A DNA stretch of 19,591 nucleotides. Source: Alphaproteobacteria bacterium UBA998. GTDB lineage: Bacteria > Pseudomonadota > Alphaproteobacteria > Rickettsiales > UBA998. The position numbers and the translations under genes are program-made. This document shows positions 18,435-19,591 of the stretch, piece after piece (positions within the stretch are counted from its first letter, which is position 1; every line of letters starts with the position of its first letter). The notes beneath the pieces were generated by a model that was not told the DNA's origin, did no database searches, and saw only the letters and a list, made by a program, of their open reading frames with translations. The stretch is taken from NCBI GenBank assembly GCA_002291925.1, contig DBAY01000039.1, forward strand, positions 1 through 19,591. Reading direction: 5' to 3'.

Positions 18435-18454
18435 ATGTAACCACTTCTTTACAT
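18435..18454. promoter_or_regulatory. Inverted repeat ATGTAA-N8-TTACAT in a divergent promoter region
   Basis: ATGTAA (18435-18440) and TTACAT (18449-18454) are exact inverse complements separated by 8 bases. They lie in the 80-base gap between the divergent ubiK and hldD genes, just upstream of the ubiK ribosome binding site. This geometry suits a dimeric repressor or activator. No regulator is identified, and short repeats of this size can occur by chance. Confidence 0.3.
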
Positions 18455-18502
18455 ATTGGGCCTAGACTGTTCGAAAACAAGTCGCATGGCAAGGAGAGAG
18501 AC

Positions 18503-19498
18503 ATGCAGACCTACGTAGTGACCGGCGGTGCCGGGTTCATCGGCTCGAACGTGGCGGCGGCGCTCAGCGCGGCGCATCCCGGCGCGCGCGTGGTGGTGTG
18601 CGACGTGTTCGGCGCGGACGAAAAATGGCGCAACCTCGCCAAGCACCCGGTGGATGAGATCATCTCCCCCGCCGAGCTGTTCTACTGGCTGGAAATGAAC
18701 GCCGATTCCATTGAGGCGATCATCCATCTGGGGGCCATTTCCTCCACCACCGAGCGCAATGCCGATCTGCTGCTGGAGAACAACTATACCTTCTCCCGCG
18801 TGCTGCGCGCCTGGTGCATCGAGCATGATACGCGCTTCATCTATGCGTCTTCGGCCTCCGTGTACGGCGATGGCAGCCAAGGCTTCAGGGATGATCTCTC
18901 CACGGATTACCTCAAGAAGTTGAAGCCGCTCAACACCTATGCGTGGAGCAAATGGCTGTTTGACTGCTTCGTGGCGCGCAGCCTGGAGCGCAATGAAAAG
19001 CAGCCGCCGCAATGGGCGGGCCTGCGTTTCTTCAACGTCTACGGCCCGAACGAATATCACAAGGGCGAGCAGCAGAGCGTCGCGGCGCGGATTTTCCCGC
19101 ACGCCCATGCCCACCGGCCGGTGAAGCTCTTCCACAGCTACCATCCCAATTACAAGGATGGCGGCCAGATGCGCGATTTCATCTATGTGAAGGACTGCGT
19201 GGCGGTCATCCAGTGGCTATTGGATAACCCTCAGATTTCCGGCATGTTCAACCTCGGCACCGGCAAGGCGCGCACGTTCGAGGACCTCGCCAAGGCAGTC
19301 TTCGCCGCCCTTGGGCACCCACCGCAGATTCATTACATCGACATGCCGGTGGAGATTCGCGACAAGTACCAGTACTTCACCGAGGCCGACATGGCCAAGC
19401 TGAAAGCCGCCGGGTACGTCAAGCCGTTCCATTCACTCGAAGACGGCGTGCGCGATTACGTGACGAATTACCTCGCCAAAGAGGATCACTACGTGTGA
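18503..19498 (+). CDS. hldD: ADP-glyceromanno-heptose 6-epimerase
   Basis: HldD (RfaD) converts ADP-D-glycero-D-manno-heptose to the L-glycero form, the last step in making the heptose donor of the lipopolysaccharide inner core. The 331-residue protein is a short-chain dehydrogenase/reductase of the extended type. It has the NAD(P)-binding motif TGGAGFIGS (7-15), SSASVYG around 116-122, and the catalytic pair Y146 and K150 in TYAWSKW. The HldD-specific stretch NVYGPNEYHKGEQQSVA (about 178-194) and the region YHPNYKDGGQMRDFIYVKD separate it from other sugar epimerases. AAGGAG (18491-18496) lies 6 bases before the ATG. It is a single gene here; the following bases are a palindromic repeat, not another heptose gene. 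The organism therefore makes a heptose-containing outer-membrane glycolipid. Confidence 0.95.
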   Translation: MQTYVVTGGAGFIGSNVAAALSAAHPGARVVVCDVFGADEKWRNLAKHPVDEIISPAELFYWLEMNADSIEAIIHLGAISSTTERNADLLLENNYTFSRVLRAWCIEHDTRFIYASSASVYGDGSQGFRDDLSTDYLKKLKPLNTYAWSKWLFDCFVARSLERNEKQPPQWAGLRFFNVYGPNEYHKGEQQSVAARIFPHAHAHRPVKLFHSYHPNYKDGGQMRDFIYVKDCVAVIQWLLDNPQISGMFNLGTGKARTFEDLAKAVFAALGHPPQIHYIDMPVEIRDKYQYFTEADMAKLKAAGYVKPFHSLEDGVRDYVTNYLAKEDHYV

Positions 19499-19507
19499 TC
19501 GGTTCGC

Positions 19508-19591
19508 CGTCATCCTGCGAGCCGAAGGCTGCGCAGGATCTCTCTCGTGACGCGAGGAGATTCCGGGCACGCTTCGCGTCCCGGAATGACG
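19508..19591. repeat. 84-bp composite palindromic element, likely dispersed repeat
   Basis: The element is bounded by CGTCAT (19508-19513) and ATGACG (19586-19591). Inside are two matching hairpins. ATCCTGCG+AGCC pairs with GGCT+CGCAGGAT (19512-19539), and ATTCCGGG+ACGC pairs with GCGT+CCCGGAAT (19560-19587). Each has 8 bp, a single-base bulge, 4 bp and a 3-base loop, with the bulges on opposite sides. Between them CTC-CTCG and CGAG-GAG (19540-19559) form a third stem. Intergenic palindromes of this style are common in alphaproteobacterial genomes. It starts 9 bases after the hldD stop and may also act as its transcript end. It may continue past the window edge, although the outer arms are complete. 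Confidence 0.7.

Overview
The window is chromosomal, GC-rich DNA from an alphaproteobacterium. The MipZ-type division-site ATPase, the uninterrupted rplK-rplA-rplJ-rplL-rpoB-rpoC order, the alphaproteobacterial-type beta subunit, a UbiK/BMFP protein and HldD together point to this class. I cannot fix the order or genus. No stretch longer than about 210 bases lacks a gene.

Left part (1-12065). A small leftward gene for an EF-hand-like protein lies divergent from the secE-nusG-rplK-rplA-rplJ-rplL-rpoB-rpoC block, which encodes a Sec translocase subunit, a transcription elongation factor, four large-subunit ribosomal proteins (the L11/L1 and L10/L12 stalk proteins) and the two large RNA polymerase subunits. 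All eight genes look intact, with catalytic and zinc-binding residues in place. A near-consensus sigma70 promoter sits in the nusG-rplK gap. The control structures differ between gaps: a leader with competing hairpins before rplK, only 11 bases between rplA and rplJ, three consecutive hairpins before rpoB, and a 17-bp hairpin fused to a 14-bp tandem repeat between rpoB and rpoC. A strong intrinsic terminator closes the block.

Middle part (12066-13914). Directly after that terminator come two unrecognised genes coupled by a 4-base ATGA overlap: a 76-residue acidic protein and a 525-residue protein. The larger one carries, in the right order, the sequence hallmarks of a divergent RelA/SpoT-type nucleotidyltransferase fold (D-x-x-R-I, Y-x-x-L-H, E-I-K). 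Its codon use is unlike its neighbours (at least seven ATA codons). This pair is the best candidate in the window for an undescribed system, possibly an alarmone-synthetase-like toxin with a small partner, but that is inference.

Right part (13915-19591). mipZ, with an unusual Ala/Pro-rich tail of about 220 residues, is followed after 19 bases by a membrane-anchored J-domain protein. This pair converges on a leftward set: ubiK, then aceA (isocitrate lyase, glyoxylate shunt), then a multi-pass membrane protein whose stop codon shares a CTAG tetranucleotide with that of the J-domain gene. hldD (lipopolysaccharide core heptose synthesis) is transcribed rightward, divergent from ubiK, and is followed at the window edge by an 84-bp three-hairpin palindromic element that looks like a dispersed repeat.
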